Assembly (NCBI GenBank): GCA_016839345.1
Contig: JAEOUL010000261.1
Span: forward strand, 1-10,153
Source of the DNA: Candidatus Thorarchaeota archaeon
GTDB lineage: Archaea; Asgardarchaeota; Thorarchaeia; Thorarchaeales; Thorarchaeaceae
Direction: 5' to 3'
DNA length: 10,153 nt
Below, piece after piece: positions 1 to 5,540 of this stretch; the first letter of the stretch is position 1; every line of letters begins with the position of its first letter. The notes below the pieces were generated by a model. The model worked only from the letters and a program-made list of their open reading frames with translations. It ran no database searches and had not been told where the DNA came from. Position numbers and translations under genes: made by a program.

Positions 1-2
1 GA

Positions 3-122
3 AGAGCACTTGGAAATCCGGGACCCACTTTCGTTGGAGGAATTCAAGAACCAGATTATAACCGAATGAAAGGAGAATGGAATTCTTGGTGGAGTGAATC
101 GAAGGAGAGCTTTGAAGTCTAA
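3..122 (+). CDS. C-terminal tail of an unidentified protein (5' end outside the window)
   Basis: An open frame enters from the left edge and gives 39 residues ending in a TAA at 120-122. The tail reads RALGNPGPTFVGG, then a Trp/Glu/Ser-rich end (EWNSWWSESKESFEV). Its composition looks like real protein, but it is too short to assign a family. Its stop overlaps, on the opposite strand, the TAG stop of the leftward QueG-like gene (119-121), so the two genes would converge with no spacer. A second frame (1-69) is also open for 22 codons to a TGA and cannot be excluded. I prefer the longer frame because it fills the gap exactly up to the neighbouring gene. Confidence 0.4.
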   Translation, partial: RALGNPGPTFVGGIQEPDYNRMKGEWNSWWSESKESFEV

Positions 123-901
123 AGAGAAAATTGCATACTAAAGATACTACTCCGATAACACGCTTTGATGCATTTCCCACAGATATCTTTCTCAATACCC
201 TTTGATTTTAGAAACAAAATATACCTTCGACAGTTCTCTCGATAATCTGGTAGCTTATCTCTATGTCTGATGTATCCACAAACATCTTCACAGGCAGTGC
301 ATTCTCTGCACTGTGATTCCTTGCTCTCTCCATGGACCAGAGGTAGATTCACGAGAATGGAAGAGAAACGAATGGCACAGCTAAACTTCTCATGAATTAT
401 AAGCTGGTTCTTACCTCGCCATCCAAGTCCAGATTTTTCTGCTACGACTCTGTGAGATACTGCCATTGGGAAATACTCATGCACATGATCAATGTCCCCG
501 ATTTTTCCACCAATAGTCGCCTTGAGAGGAATGCCATCAAAACGAGATGCTATTGAGACTGCCATTCGATTTAGAACCTGGTTGATTCTGTTGTATTCCT
601 TTGCATACTCGTTCCATAGATCATAGTCAGGGATTCCATTATGTCTTTCATCGATCCAATCTATGGCTGGATCTTTGTAGGCAACACCTATACAAATGAT
701 TGAACCTGAGTCATAGAGAGAGTCGAATTGGTCTCCTGCTGTTTGGCGCAGTTTCTCCTTTTGTACATCCATCAAAACATCAAAGACAGAGTGAAAGCTT
801 GTGACTCCAATATCTCCCCTCTCACCTTCCTGTTCAAGGAGCTTCTGGAAATACTTCACTACTTCTCGTGTATTGGATTCAGCCGCACTCTGCTGATTCA
901 T
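119..901 (-). CDS. QueG-like (COG1600-type) double [4Fe-4S] cluster protein
   Basis: The 260-residue product resembles the catalytic and ferredoxin parts of epoxyqueuosine reductase-like proteins. The GLGWRGKN motif (158-165) followed by NLPL (185-188) is the hallmark stretch between the corrinoid-binding domain and the Fe-S domain of that family. The Fe-S part has C198-x2-C201-x2-C204-x3-C208, then C224, then C241-x2-C244-x3-C248. That makes eight cysteines, enough for two [4Fe-4S] clusters arranged as in QueG. It is shorter than typical QueG and lacks any HEAT-like C-terminal extension. Counting back from GLGW, the place where QueG has its catalytic Asp appears to hold Phe144, so true epoxyqueuosine reduction is doubtful. 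Most archaea also make archaeosine rather than queuosine. A cytoplasmic, possibly corrinoid-dependent, reductase or electron-transfer protein is the most I would infer. The start is ATG at 901, with a GGAG ribosome site upstream. It lies 57 nt downstream of the acyltransferase gene on the same strand, so the two are probably co-transcribed. Confidence 0.8.
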   Translation of the reverse strand: MNQQSAAESNTREVVKYFQKLLEQEGERGDIGVTSFHSVFDVLMDVQKEKLRQTAGDQFDSLYDSGSIICIGVAYKDPAIDWIDERHNGIPDYDLWNEYAKEYNRINQVLNRMAVSIASRFDGIPLKATIGGKIGDIDHVHEYFPMAVSHRVVAEKSGLGWRGKNQLIIHEKFSCAIRFSSILVNLPLVHGESKESQCRECTACEDVCGYIRHRDKLPDYRENCRRYILFLKSKGIEKDICGKCIKACYRSSIFSMQFSL

Positions 902-910
902 CTAATGCAA

Positions 911-915
911 CTCCG
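911..915 (-). promoter_or_regulatory. Ribosome binding site of the QueG-like gene
   Basis: On the minus strand CGGAG lies 9 nt before the ATG at 901. No TATA-like box is evident in the 57-nt gap to the upstream acyltransferase gene. An internal gene with its own Shine-Dalgarno site in a two-gene transcript fits this best. Confidence 0.5.
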
Positions 916-958
916 GATTTCTCCGTTATGACTGAGCTGTCTTAAGGCCTTGCTGCTA

Positions 959-2353
959 CTAGATCAGACCTCTGAAAATCTCCTCTGCCTTGTCTCGAAC
1001 ATTCTTGATGTTGTCGCCATCGACATATCCTTCATAGTAGTTCAAAGTGATAGTCAACTTGCCATTAACTGTAGCAGTACCAAGTACAATTTCCATTCCC
1101 ATCGCGGAGGATGGTGCAAAGAATGCTCTCTCGATTTGAATACCTGGAATTTCGTTTGGTATGCCTAGCTTTCCAAGATTTGTACTCATGAGTTTGGGAG
1201 AATTACTCATCATCCTTTCTCCGAATGACACAGCTAGTCCGTCTGTCCGATTAGCAAACTCTGAGATCTTCTTGTAACGACTCTGGTGTGGTTCGACTTG
1301 TTCGCCAGCCAATGCGACTACGATGGCATCGACTAATGTCTGGTCCAGAACGAAATGGTCCGCACCAACACTGAAGATCTTACTTCCCTGCAATTGCTTT
1401 TGCACATCTTTGTGATATGCACGGATATTATCCCAGAGTGATTTCTTTTCTCTGTAGTTGAAATCAAGGAAAGAACCTCCGGCATAGAAACCTACACCTT
1501 CACTACAATCAACGGTCAGTCTTTTTCGTGCATCAATGGTTGTTGCCACTGAGAACTTGTCAGAATCTCGCCCTATCGCATCAAATCTAGCTTTTACGAA
1601 GGTGACAATAATTGTAGAATTAAGTGTCGCTCCTTCTTGACGTGATACTTCAATGAGTTTCTGCGTTTCCTCTTCATCAAACTCAATTATCTCTAGACCG
1701 TATTCTGTGTTGTTCCAAACTGCTTCCCAGATGTTGACCAAATCCTCTTCATCGAATAGGACTCTCTCTTTCTCCCAGTTCTTATTGAAACGACCTATCA
1801 GTGAAGCTCTGACCTTACCTACTGCAGCACCCTTTGGAAAAATGTCGGGAGTCATCGGAGGTGCCTCCTTGAATTTTGGTGCTTCACGGTTGCGATCTGC
1901 AAGATGTAGTAGTACTTCACGGAGTGCAAACTCCATAGATCGACCATCACTAATTGAGTGATGACAGTAGATCATCAGCTCGGATACTTCGTCTCCTTTG
2001 ACAAGGATGAATCGTGTGAGTGGACCTTTAGAAGGTCGAAGAGGAATTGCATGCTCCTTGTTGAGGACTTCAATCCAAGTCTTATCTGATTCTCTTGGAA
2101 ATGTCTTAACAGGGACTTCTGCAGCTCCATCCGTTGTTGACCAACGAACGTCATGATCCTCCCATTCTAGCCTAACTCCAAACAAAGGATACGATACCAG
2201 GACCTTGTCAACGGCACTTCGTATAGCTTCCTCAGTTACTTGACCTCGAAGTCTGAGTACAAGTGATATGTCTGATGTAGGTGAAAATAGAAACCGACGC
2301 TCTTGTCTGGTCACTTCTTTTCTGTATGGTTCATTATCTTGTGAAATTGCCAT
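959..2353 (-). CDS. Condensation-domain / alcohol acetyltransferase-like acyltransferase
   Basis: The product has 464 residues from the ATG at 2353 and belongs to the CoA-dependent acyltransferase superfamily (NRPS condensation domains, PapA, AATase, wax ester synthases). The catalytic HHxxxDG motif is present as HHSISDG, with His131, His132 and Asp136. Other family features in order are GPLTRF before the active site (110-115), GATLNS (241-246), an IDARKRL segment (273-279) like the vDLRRRL seen in relatives, and STNLGKLGIP (390-399) near the C-terminus. Length matches a single two-lobed domain with no carrier-protein or adenylation domain. It should transfer an acyl group from CoA or a carrier to an alcohol or amine; the substrates cannot be read from sequence. 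An in-frame TTG at 2368 would add five residues. I prefer the ATG because the presumed transcription start, about 26 nt from the TATA-like box, falls near 2361. The gene is divergent from a winged-helix regulator that may control it. Confidence 0.82.
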   Translation of the reverse strand: MAISQDNEPYRKEVTRQERRFLFSPTSDISLVLRLRGQVTEEAIRSAVDKVLVSYPLFGVRLEWEDHDVRWSTTDGAAEVPVKTFPRESDKTWIEVLNKEHAIPLRPSKGPLTRFILVKGDEVSELMIYCHHSISDGRSMEFALREVLLHLADRNREAPKFKEAPPMTPDIFPKGAAVGKVRASLIGRFNKNWEKERVLFDEEDLVNIWEAVWNNTEYGLEIIEFDEEETQKLIEVSRQEGATLNSTIIVTFVKARFDAIGRDSDKFSVATTIDARKRLTVDCSEGVGFYAGGSFLDFNYREKKSLWDNIRAYHKDVQKQLQGSKIFSVGADHFVLDQTLVDAIVVALAGEQVEPHQSRYKKISEFANRTDGLAVSFGERMMSNSPKLMSTNLGKLGIPNEIPGIQIERAFFAPSSAMGMEIVLGTATVNGKLTITLNYYEGYVDGDNIKNVRDKAEEIFRGLI

Positions 2354-2382
2354 ATTTCTCACGTTCAATCATATTTCGGAAC

Positions 2383-2391
2383 TTTTAAATA
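2383..2391 (-). promoter_or_regulatory. TATA-like box for the acyltransferase/QueG-like transcript
   Basis: On the minus strand TATTTAAAA matches an archaeal TATA box. Its centre is about 34 nt before the ATG at 2353, which predicts a leader of around 8 nt. This would exclude the in-frame TTG at 2368 as the start. The surrounding AAATATTT (2387-2394) is self-complementary, so it could also serve the opposite strand. Confidence 0.5.
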
Positions 2392-2405
2392 TTTGCGAAA
2401 TAAGC

Positions 2406-2415
2406 AATTATATGA
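2406..2415 (+). promoter_or_regulatory. TATA-like box for the regulator gene
   Basis: AATTATATGA lies about 31 nt before the ATG at 2442, predicting a transcript that begins only a few bases before that ATG. No Shine-Dalgarno sequence is seen before either the GTG at 2430 or the ATG at 2442, in keeping with a leaderless or near-leaderless mRNA. The TTTAAATA at 2385-2392 is an alternative box. Confidence 0.4.
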
Positions 2416-2441
2416 TACGCACCAAGTAAGTGAATGTCAAC

Positions 2442-3572
2442 ATGAGCCTAGAGAAGATCAAGCGCGAGTTCATTCAGCTAATGGAGGAAGTCCATGGTGG
2501 AAATCCATACCCTAGAAATTTCTACGGGTGTCTTCTCGCAATAATCATCGAACCAGAGCCTATAAGCCAGGAGAGGATCATGGAGCTTACTGGATTCTCC
2601 CAGGCTACTGTTTCATTAGCAATTCAAAAGATTCAGTTACTCTTTCCCATTCGAACAATAAAGAGAGTGGGTGAAAGAAGGCACTACTATGAATATAATG
2701 CTACAAATCGGTTCGCTATTGATCTGACCCTGAAACGAACAGAGGTTCAAGACCTCGACACAAAGTTCATTCTTCCCATTCTGGAAAAGGCAGAGATTGA
2801 ATTGAAGAAGGACCCGGCTTCAAGACGGTTTGTAGACTATTTGAAGAACCTGCTTCTCTATCTCGATCTGACCCATGAGATTCGTAGGGAAAATGCGGAA
2901 GTTTTCAAGCGAGTATTAAACGAGAGGTCTCTGGACACGTCTGGTCTTCTTAGCAAGAGATTGTTGAAACAGAAACCTCTCTCAGACTTCTTGGCTCAAC
3001 TGAAAGAAGCATCCCGCGAATATACGAAACTTCCACACAAAGATGAGATGGCTTTAGATACAATGGATAAGCTGAAGAACGAGTTTCTCACTGGAATCAA
3101 ATTGAATTTCAATCCCCTCTATTCACAGGCACTTGCGAATCAATTCATGATTGTCCACAGCGTCATTGTGGAGGGTCGAGCAACACAGCAACAGATTGTA
3201 AGTCTGACAAACCTTCCAAGAAGCACAGTGTCGGAGTTGCTATCAGAACCTGAGGAAAGAGGAGTAATCAAGGTCACAAAGAAGAAAGGATCTAGAGTCA
3301 AGTACTATGAACCGGGAATCCTGTTCTCTGATTTGATGATCGGTTACTTCGACCATACAGCCAACTATATCGACATGACCAGGAAGCATCTCTCTGAATT
3401 TGGTACGAAGACATGCAGGGTTGGCTCTTCCAAGAAGTCCAAGAATCTTCTGGAATTCCTCAAGAGTCTGGAGAGAGCCTATTCAATTGCACTTTCCCTC
3501 TCTCATGACATGAAGGTGAAGATGGTTATGCGGTTGAAGGAGGAATATGATCGCGGGTTTGTCTTCATCTGA
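2442..3572 (+). CDS. Tandem winged-helix transcriptional regulator (two fused GbsR/MarR-like modules)
   Basis: The product has 376 residues from the ATG at 2442 and contains two winged-helix DNA-binding modules. In the first, a helix-turn-helix (about 41-64; ITGF-like turn at LTGFSQATVS) is followed by a basic wing, IKRVGERRHYYEY (about 73-85). In the second, LTNLPRSTVSELL (about 255-267) is followed by GVIKVTKKKGSRVKYYEP (about 274-291). Each wing ends in a [YH]YYE-type strand and is followed by about 60 residues of helix, so the protein reads as an internal duplication. This resembles the GbsR branch of MarR-type regulators, which usually have one module per chain and bind DNA as dimers; a duplicated chain could act as a built-in dimer. 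No ligand-binding domain is visible. It is divergent from the acyltransferase gene and 58 nt upstream of a DNA glycosylase gene, so it probably regulates one or both. A GTG at 2430 would add four residues. The family-level call is firm, the ligand unknown. Confidence 0.78.
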   Translation: MSLEKIKREFIQLMEEVHGGNPYPRNFYGCLLAIIIEPEPISQERIMELTGFSQATVSLAIQKIQLLFPIRTIKRVGERRHYYEYNATNRFAIDLTLKRTEVQDLDTKFILPILEKAEIELKKDPASRRFVDYLKNLLLYLDLTHEIRRENAEVFKRVLNERSLDTSGLLSKRLLKQKPLSDFLAQLKEASREYTKLPHKDEMALDTMDKLKNEFLTGIKLNFNPLYSQALANQFMIVHSVIVEGRATQQQIVSLTNLPRSTVSELLSEPEERGVIKVTKKKGSRVKYYEPGILFSDLMIGYFDHTANYIDMTRKHLSEFGTKTCRVGSSKKSKNLLEFLKSLERAYSIALSLSHDMKVKMVMRLKEEYDRGFVFI

Positions 3573-3581
3573 TGTTCTCAT

Positions 3582-3599
3582 TTTCATCGAGAGATGAAA
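3582..3599 (+). other. 7-bp hairpin with a GAGA (GNRA) tetraloop in the leader of the glycosylase gene
   Basis: TTTCATC and GATGAAA pair perfectly around a GAGA loop closed by C-G. It sits 10 nt after the stop of the regulator gene and just before the AGGAGG ribosome site. It could modulate translation or processing of the downstream gene, or be chance; the stem is A/U-rich and not followed by a T tract, so it is not a typical terminator. Confidence 0.4.
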
Positions 3600-3604
3600 T
3601 TATC

Positions 3605-3610
3605 AGGAGG
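3605..3610 (+). promoter_or_regulatory. Strong Shine-Dalgarno site upstream of the glycosylase gene, unusually spaced
   Basis: AGGAGG is a near-full match to the archaeal anti-Shine-Dalgarno, but it ends 20 nt before the ATG at 3631. That is too far for normal use. At the right distance (6 nt) lies a TTG (3617) opening a five-codon ORF that stops at TGA 3632-3634, overlapping the glycosylase start codons. Confidence 0.5.
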
Positions 3611-3630
3611 AACTCTTTGAATAGTCTATC

Positions 3631-4857
3631 ATGATGGAAGCATCCGTCGAGGACGCAAGGAGGTTGGTTCTTGATGTACAGGGTCTCAGAACCGACAATC
3701 CATGCGAGTCCACGTTGGATGTAGCCAATCGAATCCACAACATCCAGATTGATACCATCTCAGTGGTATCAAGAAGTCACAACCTTATTGCATTCAATCG
3801 CTATCCAGATTATCAAGAGGGTGAGGTCTGGAAACTCCAGAAGGAAGGCAAACTCTTCGAATACTGGTCTCACTCGGCTTGTCTTATGCCAATGGAAACC
3901 TATCAGTTTTATGTCTGGAGAAGGGCTTTCTATCCAGAAGAGCTCTGGGCATCTTTTAGAAAGTGGGGAGAAGAGAACAAGAACGTGATCGAAGATGTGT
4001 ACAAGAAGGTGAAGAAGGAAGGAGCAACAAACAGTGCCTCTGTGGGAGAACGAAAAACCAAATCAGACGGTTGGTGGGATTGGAAGGTCGAAAAGCGAGC
4101 TTTGGAGTATCTCTACACCACAGGTAGACTAATGGTTGCACATAGATCCAATTTTCAGAAGCAGTATGATCTGGCTGAGCGTGTTGTTCCTGCTGGTGTT
4201 GATACCGAGCCACTCTCAAATGAAGATGCGGCAGACTTCATTGTTGAAACAACCTTGGCTTCCTTGGGCTTAGGAAGTCATCAGGATATTCGAACTTACT
4301 TGGGACGCCTTCCTGCTCGAAAACTCTGGAATGGTAAGCGGACATACGTTGAGGCATTCCTAGACGAAAAGGTAGCTGAGGGTACTCTCGAAACCGTAAT
4401 CATTGATGGTGTGAAAGACCATCACTATATCCTTCAGAAGAACCTTAACAGATTGGATAATTTGAAAATTGATTCTAGTGAAAAACCTGTCAAGATTCTC
4501 ACACCGTTTGACAATATCCTTCGTGAGAGACACTTCCCTGAGCAATTGTGGAACTTCGACTATACAATCGAGTGTTATGTCCCACCTCCAAAACGTGTCT
4601 ACGGATACTTCGTTCTTCCAATCCTAGACGGAAATGATTTGGCTGGAAGAATGGATGTCAAGGTACACAGGAAAGAGGGAGTAATGGAAATCAAATCACT
4701 ATTCTTGGAAAAGAAACAATTACAATCTCCAGAGGGGCTAGAACGATTTAGGAAGGGTGTTTCAGACTTTGCTGATTTTCATTCTTGTGAAAGAATTGAT
4801 ATTGGATCTGTGCGTCCTCGAAAATTGACTAAACAAGTACATTCTTTATTTGATTGA
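3631..4857 (+). CDS. YcaQ/AlkX-type winged-helix DNA glycosylase
   Basis: The 408-residue product matches the YcaQ branch of the AlkZ-like (HTH_42) glycosylases along its whole length; E. coli YcaQ is of similar size. The NIQIDTISVV segment (37-46) contains the QxD active-site motif (Gln39, Asp41), which replaces the QxQ of AlkZ. Other conserved blocks are SRSHNL (47-52), EYWSHSACLMP (77-87), GWWDWK (147-152), then LTPFDN, DYTIECYVPPPKR, YGYFVLPIL and GRMD in the C-terminal third. Bacterial members remove bulky N-alkylated purines and unhook DNA interstrand crosslinks, acting in the cytoplasm without a metal or cofactor. A stop codon at 3622-3624 in frame prevents any longer start, leaving ATG 3631 or ATG 3634. 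It lies 58 nt downstream of the regulator gene on the same strand with no clear promoter between them, so they are probably co-transcribed. The function is assigned by family; archaeal members are not characterised as far as I know. Confidence 0.88.
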   Translation: MMEASVEDARRLVLDVQGLRTDNPCESTLDVANRIHNIQIDTISVVSRSHNLIAFNRYPDYQEGEVWKLQKEGKLFEYWSHSACLMPMETYQFYVWRRAFYPEELWASFRKWGEENKNVIEDVYKKVKKEGATNSASVGERKTKSDGWWDWKVEKRALEYLYTTGRLMVAHRSNFQKQYDLAERVVPAGVDTEPLSNEDAADFIVETTLASLGLGSHQDIRTYLGRLPARKLWNGKRTYVEAFLDEKVAEGTLETVIIDGVKDHHYILQKNLNRLDNLKIDSSEKPVKILTPFDNILRERHFPEQLWNFDYTIECYVPPPKRVYGYFVLPILDGNDLAGRMDVKVHRKEGVMEIKSLFLEKKQLQSPEGLERFRKGVSDFADFHSCERIDIGSVRPRKLTKQVHSLFD

Positions 4858-4869
4858 CTTAACTCAGGT

Positions 4870-5121
4870 CTATCCACTAAGTGTGGCTAGCTCGAGAAGT
4901 TCGGGTGATTTTCTCTCATTCATACTTCTAAACAGACTTGTTGAGGTTCCCCTCTTCTTGAGCTCACGTTCGATTTTGCTCATACAGACAGTGATGTTCA
5001 TGATGGCATTCTTCATCGTGACAATACTGAGTCGCAACTCATCTTCTGTGCACGATGACACTTCTCGTGGTATGCAGCATTTGAAGGAGAGTTTCCTCTC
5101 CACTTTTTCACTCTCGTCCAT
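4870..5121 (-). CDS. Small hypothetical protein (about 83 residues)
   Basis: This leftward ORF encodes a charged, largely helical small protein beginning MDESEKVERKLS. It has a short cysteine-containing stretch (FKCCIPREVSSC) and one likely amphipathic helix (about residues 27-58: EDELRLSIVTMKNAIM, then KIERELKKRG). No family is recognised. Two in-frame starts exist: ATG at 5121 and TTG at 5154. The ATG is preferred because a GATATA box centred near 5147 would place the transcription start at the ATG itself. The gene converges on the glycosylase gene with 12 nt between stops. A rightward frame over the same bases is mostly hydrophobic and overlaps the glycosylase end, so I treat that as the shadow. 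The coding status of this ORF rests on composition and promoter placement only. Confidence 0.55.
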   Translation of the reverse strand: MDESEKVERKLSFKCCIPREVSSCTEDELRLSIVTMKNAIMNITVCMSKIERELKKRGTSTSLFRSMNERKSPELLELATLSG

Positions 5122-5137
5122 TTGACACAACACTTCT

Positions 5138-5152
5138 GGATATCCTATATCC
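5138..5152 (-). promoter_or_regulatory. TATA-like box within a GGATAT-N3-ATATCC inverted repeat
   Basis: GGATAT and ATATCC form perfect 6-bp arms separated by CCT. Read leftward, the outer arm contains GATATA centred about 26 nt from the ATG at 5121, the normal archaeal TATA spacing. An operator overlapping the box is therefore plausible for the small leftward ORF. It is also possible that the symmetry is incidental to AT-rich promoter sequence. Confidence 0.4.
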
Positions 5153-5249
5153 AATGAGAAATACCTATTTTTAGGCTATTTAGGCTTTCTTTTCAAAATG
5201 CAACACTTGTAACCAAAATCGCTAATTTTAGACACATCTTGAAGTTACC

Positions 5250-5257
5250 CTTATAAG
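5250..5257 (+). promoter_or_regulatory. TATA-like box CTTATAAG
   Basis: CTTATAAG is a symmetric TATA-like sequence sitting between the GGTTAYA sites. Used rightward it predicts a transcript start near 5280, inside the operator cluster. Because it is symmetric it could also act leftward. Confidence 0.35.
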
Positions 5258-5282
5258 TATTGGTTACATTATTATAACCTTG

Positions 5283-5298
5283 TAACCAAATTTGGTTA
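5283..5298. promoter_or_regulatory. Perfect 16-bp palindrome (candidate operator)
   Basis: TAACCAAATTTGGTTA reads the same on both strands. It is made from two of the clustered GGTTAYA half-sites and lies immediately downstream of the transcript start predicted from the CTTATAAG box. A bound regulator there would be expected to repress. Confidence 0.5.
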
Positions 5299-5310
5299 TA
5301 GTGCTAGAAA

Positions 5311-5355
5311 ATGAAAGATGACACGTTCATTTTGCTTGTCCTGCTTCTAGGCTGA
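5311..5355 (+). CDS. Possible 14-residue hydrophobic micropeptide
   Basis: An ATG opens 14 codons to a TGA, giving MKDDTFILLVLLLG. The charged start followed by a run of Leu/Val/Ile looks like a short membrane-inserting or leader peptide. It lies about 30 nt after the presumed transcript start and 24 nt before a hairpin/T-tract. No ribosome site is evident. An ORF this short can easily be chance, so this is a candidate only. Confidence 0.15.
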   Translation: MKDDTFILLVLLLG

Positions 5356-5378
5356 TTTCCATTGTTTATCAAGAAAAT

Positions 5379-5408
5379 CGGAAGCGTGTTTCCGTAGATG
5401 GTTTTTTT
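5379..5408 (+). terminator. Hairpin followed by T7 (candidate terminator)
   Basis: CGGAA (5379-5383) pairs with TTCCG (5390-5394), with an extra G-T pair and a CGTG loop, and TTTTTTT follows at 5402-5408. Archaeal termination depends mainly on the T tract, so the stem may be incidental. If real, it would end a short transcript of about 125 nt starting near 5280, upstream of the GTPase gene. Confidence 0.35.
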
Positions 5409-5526
5409 ATCACAATCTCTCTTTTTGACTCTAGAACATTAACCTTATTTTGTGCCACGCTTTGAGTTTCTAGTAGTCACGATAAACGGGAGGGCTTGTG
5501 AACTACCCACCAACGCCCATGTGCTT

Positions 5527-5532
5527 AGGAGA
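5527..5532 (+). promoter_or_regulatory. Ribosome binding site of the GTPase gene
   Basis: AGGAGA ends 8 nt before the ATG at 5541. This favours that start over the internal ATG at 5571, from which a core GTPase domain would also be complete. Confidence 0.6.
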
Positions 5533-5540
5533 ACCAAACG

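Larger units (their letters stand above)
5208..5300. repeat. Cluster of five GGTTAYA half-sites in both orientations
   Basis: TGTAACC occurs at 5208-5214 and 5281-5287, GGTTACA at 5262-5268, TATAACC at 5273-5279 and GGTTATA at 5294-5300. The last four form two inverted pairs side by side. The 10-mer TGTAACCAAA is identical at 5208-5217 and 5281-5290. This is the pattern expected of a binding array for a dimeric regulator. It flanks a TATA-like box at 5250-5257. The regulator is unknown. Confidence 0.55.
5155..5540. other. Non-coding region between the small leftward ORF and the GTPase gene
   Basis: About 386 nt without a substantial ORF. From left to right it holds a direct repeat of TTTAGGCT (5170-5177 and 5179-5186), a set of GGTTAYA half-sites (5208-5300) with a palindrome, a CTTATAAG box, a 14-codon ORF, a hairpin followed by T7, a T-rich stretch, and a GC-richer segment (about 5488-5518) ahead of the GTPase ribosome site. 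No tRNA-like cloverleaf, rRNA or CRISPR repeat is seen. The density of symmetric elements suggests a regulated region serving one or more transcripts. Confidence 0.6.

Noticed and set aside
1..69. Alternative rightward reading frame ending at TGA 67-69
   Set aside because: Open for 22 codons and not impossible, but the other frame is longer and runs exactly to the neighbouring gene; only one can be real.
4850..5125. Rightward 91-codon ORF opposite the small leftward ORF
   Set aside because: Overlaps the end of the glycosylase gene, has no start signals, and its composition looks like a shadow of the charged leftward frame.
5170..5186. Tandem TTTAGGCT repeat as an insertion-site duplication
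   Set aside because: Copies are separated by one base with nothing inserted between them; a simple short repeat explains it.
5315..5355. C/D box guide RNA (AAGATGA then CTGA)
   Set aside because: Box C has a mismatch, and no internal D'/C' boxes lie between the two.
5311..5397. Read-through of the TGA at 5353-5355 as selenocysteine, giving a 28-residue membrane peptide
   Set aside because: The extended frame continues plausibly to a TAG, but there is no recognisable selenocysteine insertion element or homologue to support it.
5395..5406. TAGATGGTTTTT repeated at 9055-9066 after the copper ATPase gene
   Set aside because: A shared terminator motif is possible, but a single 12-mer repeat is expected by chance in a window this size.
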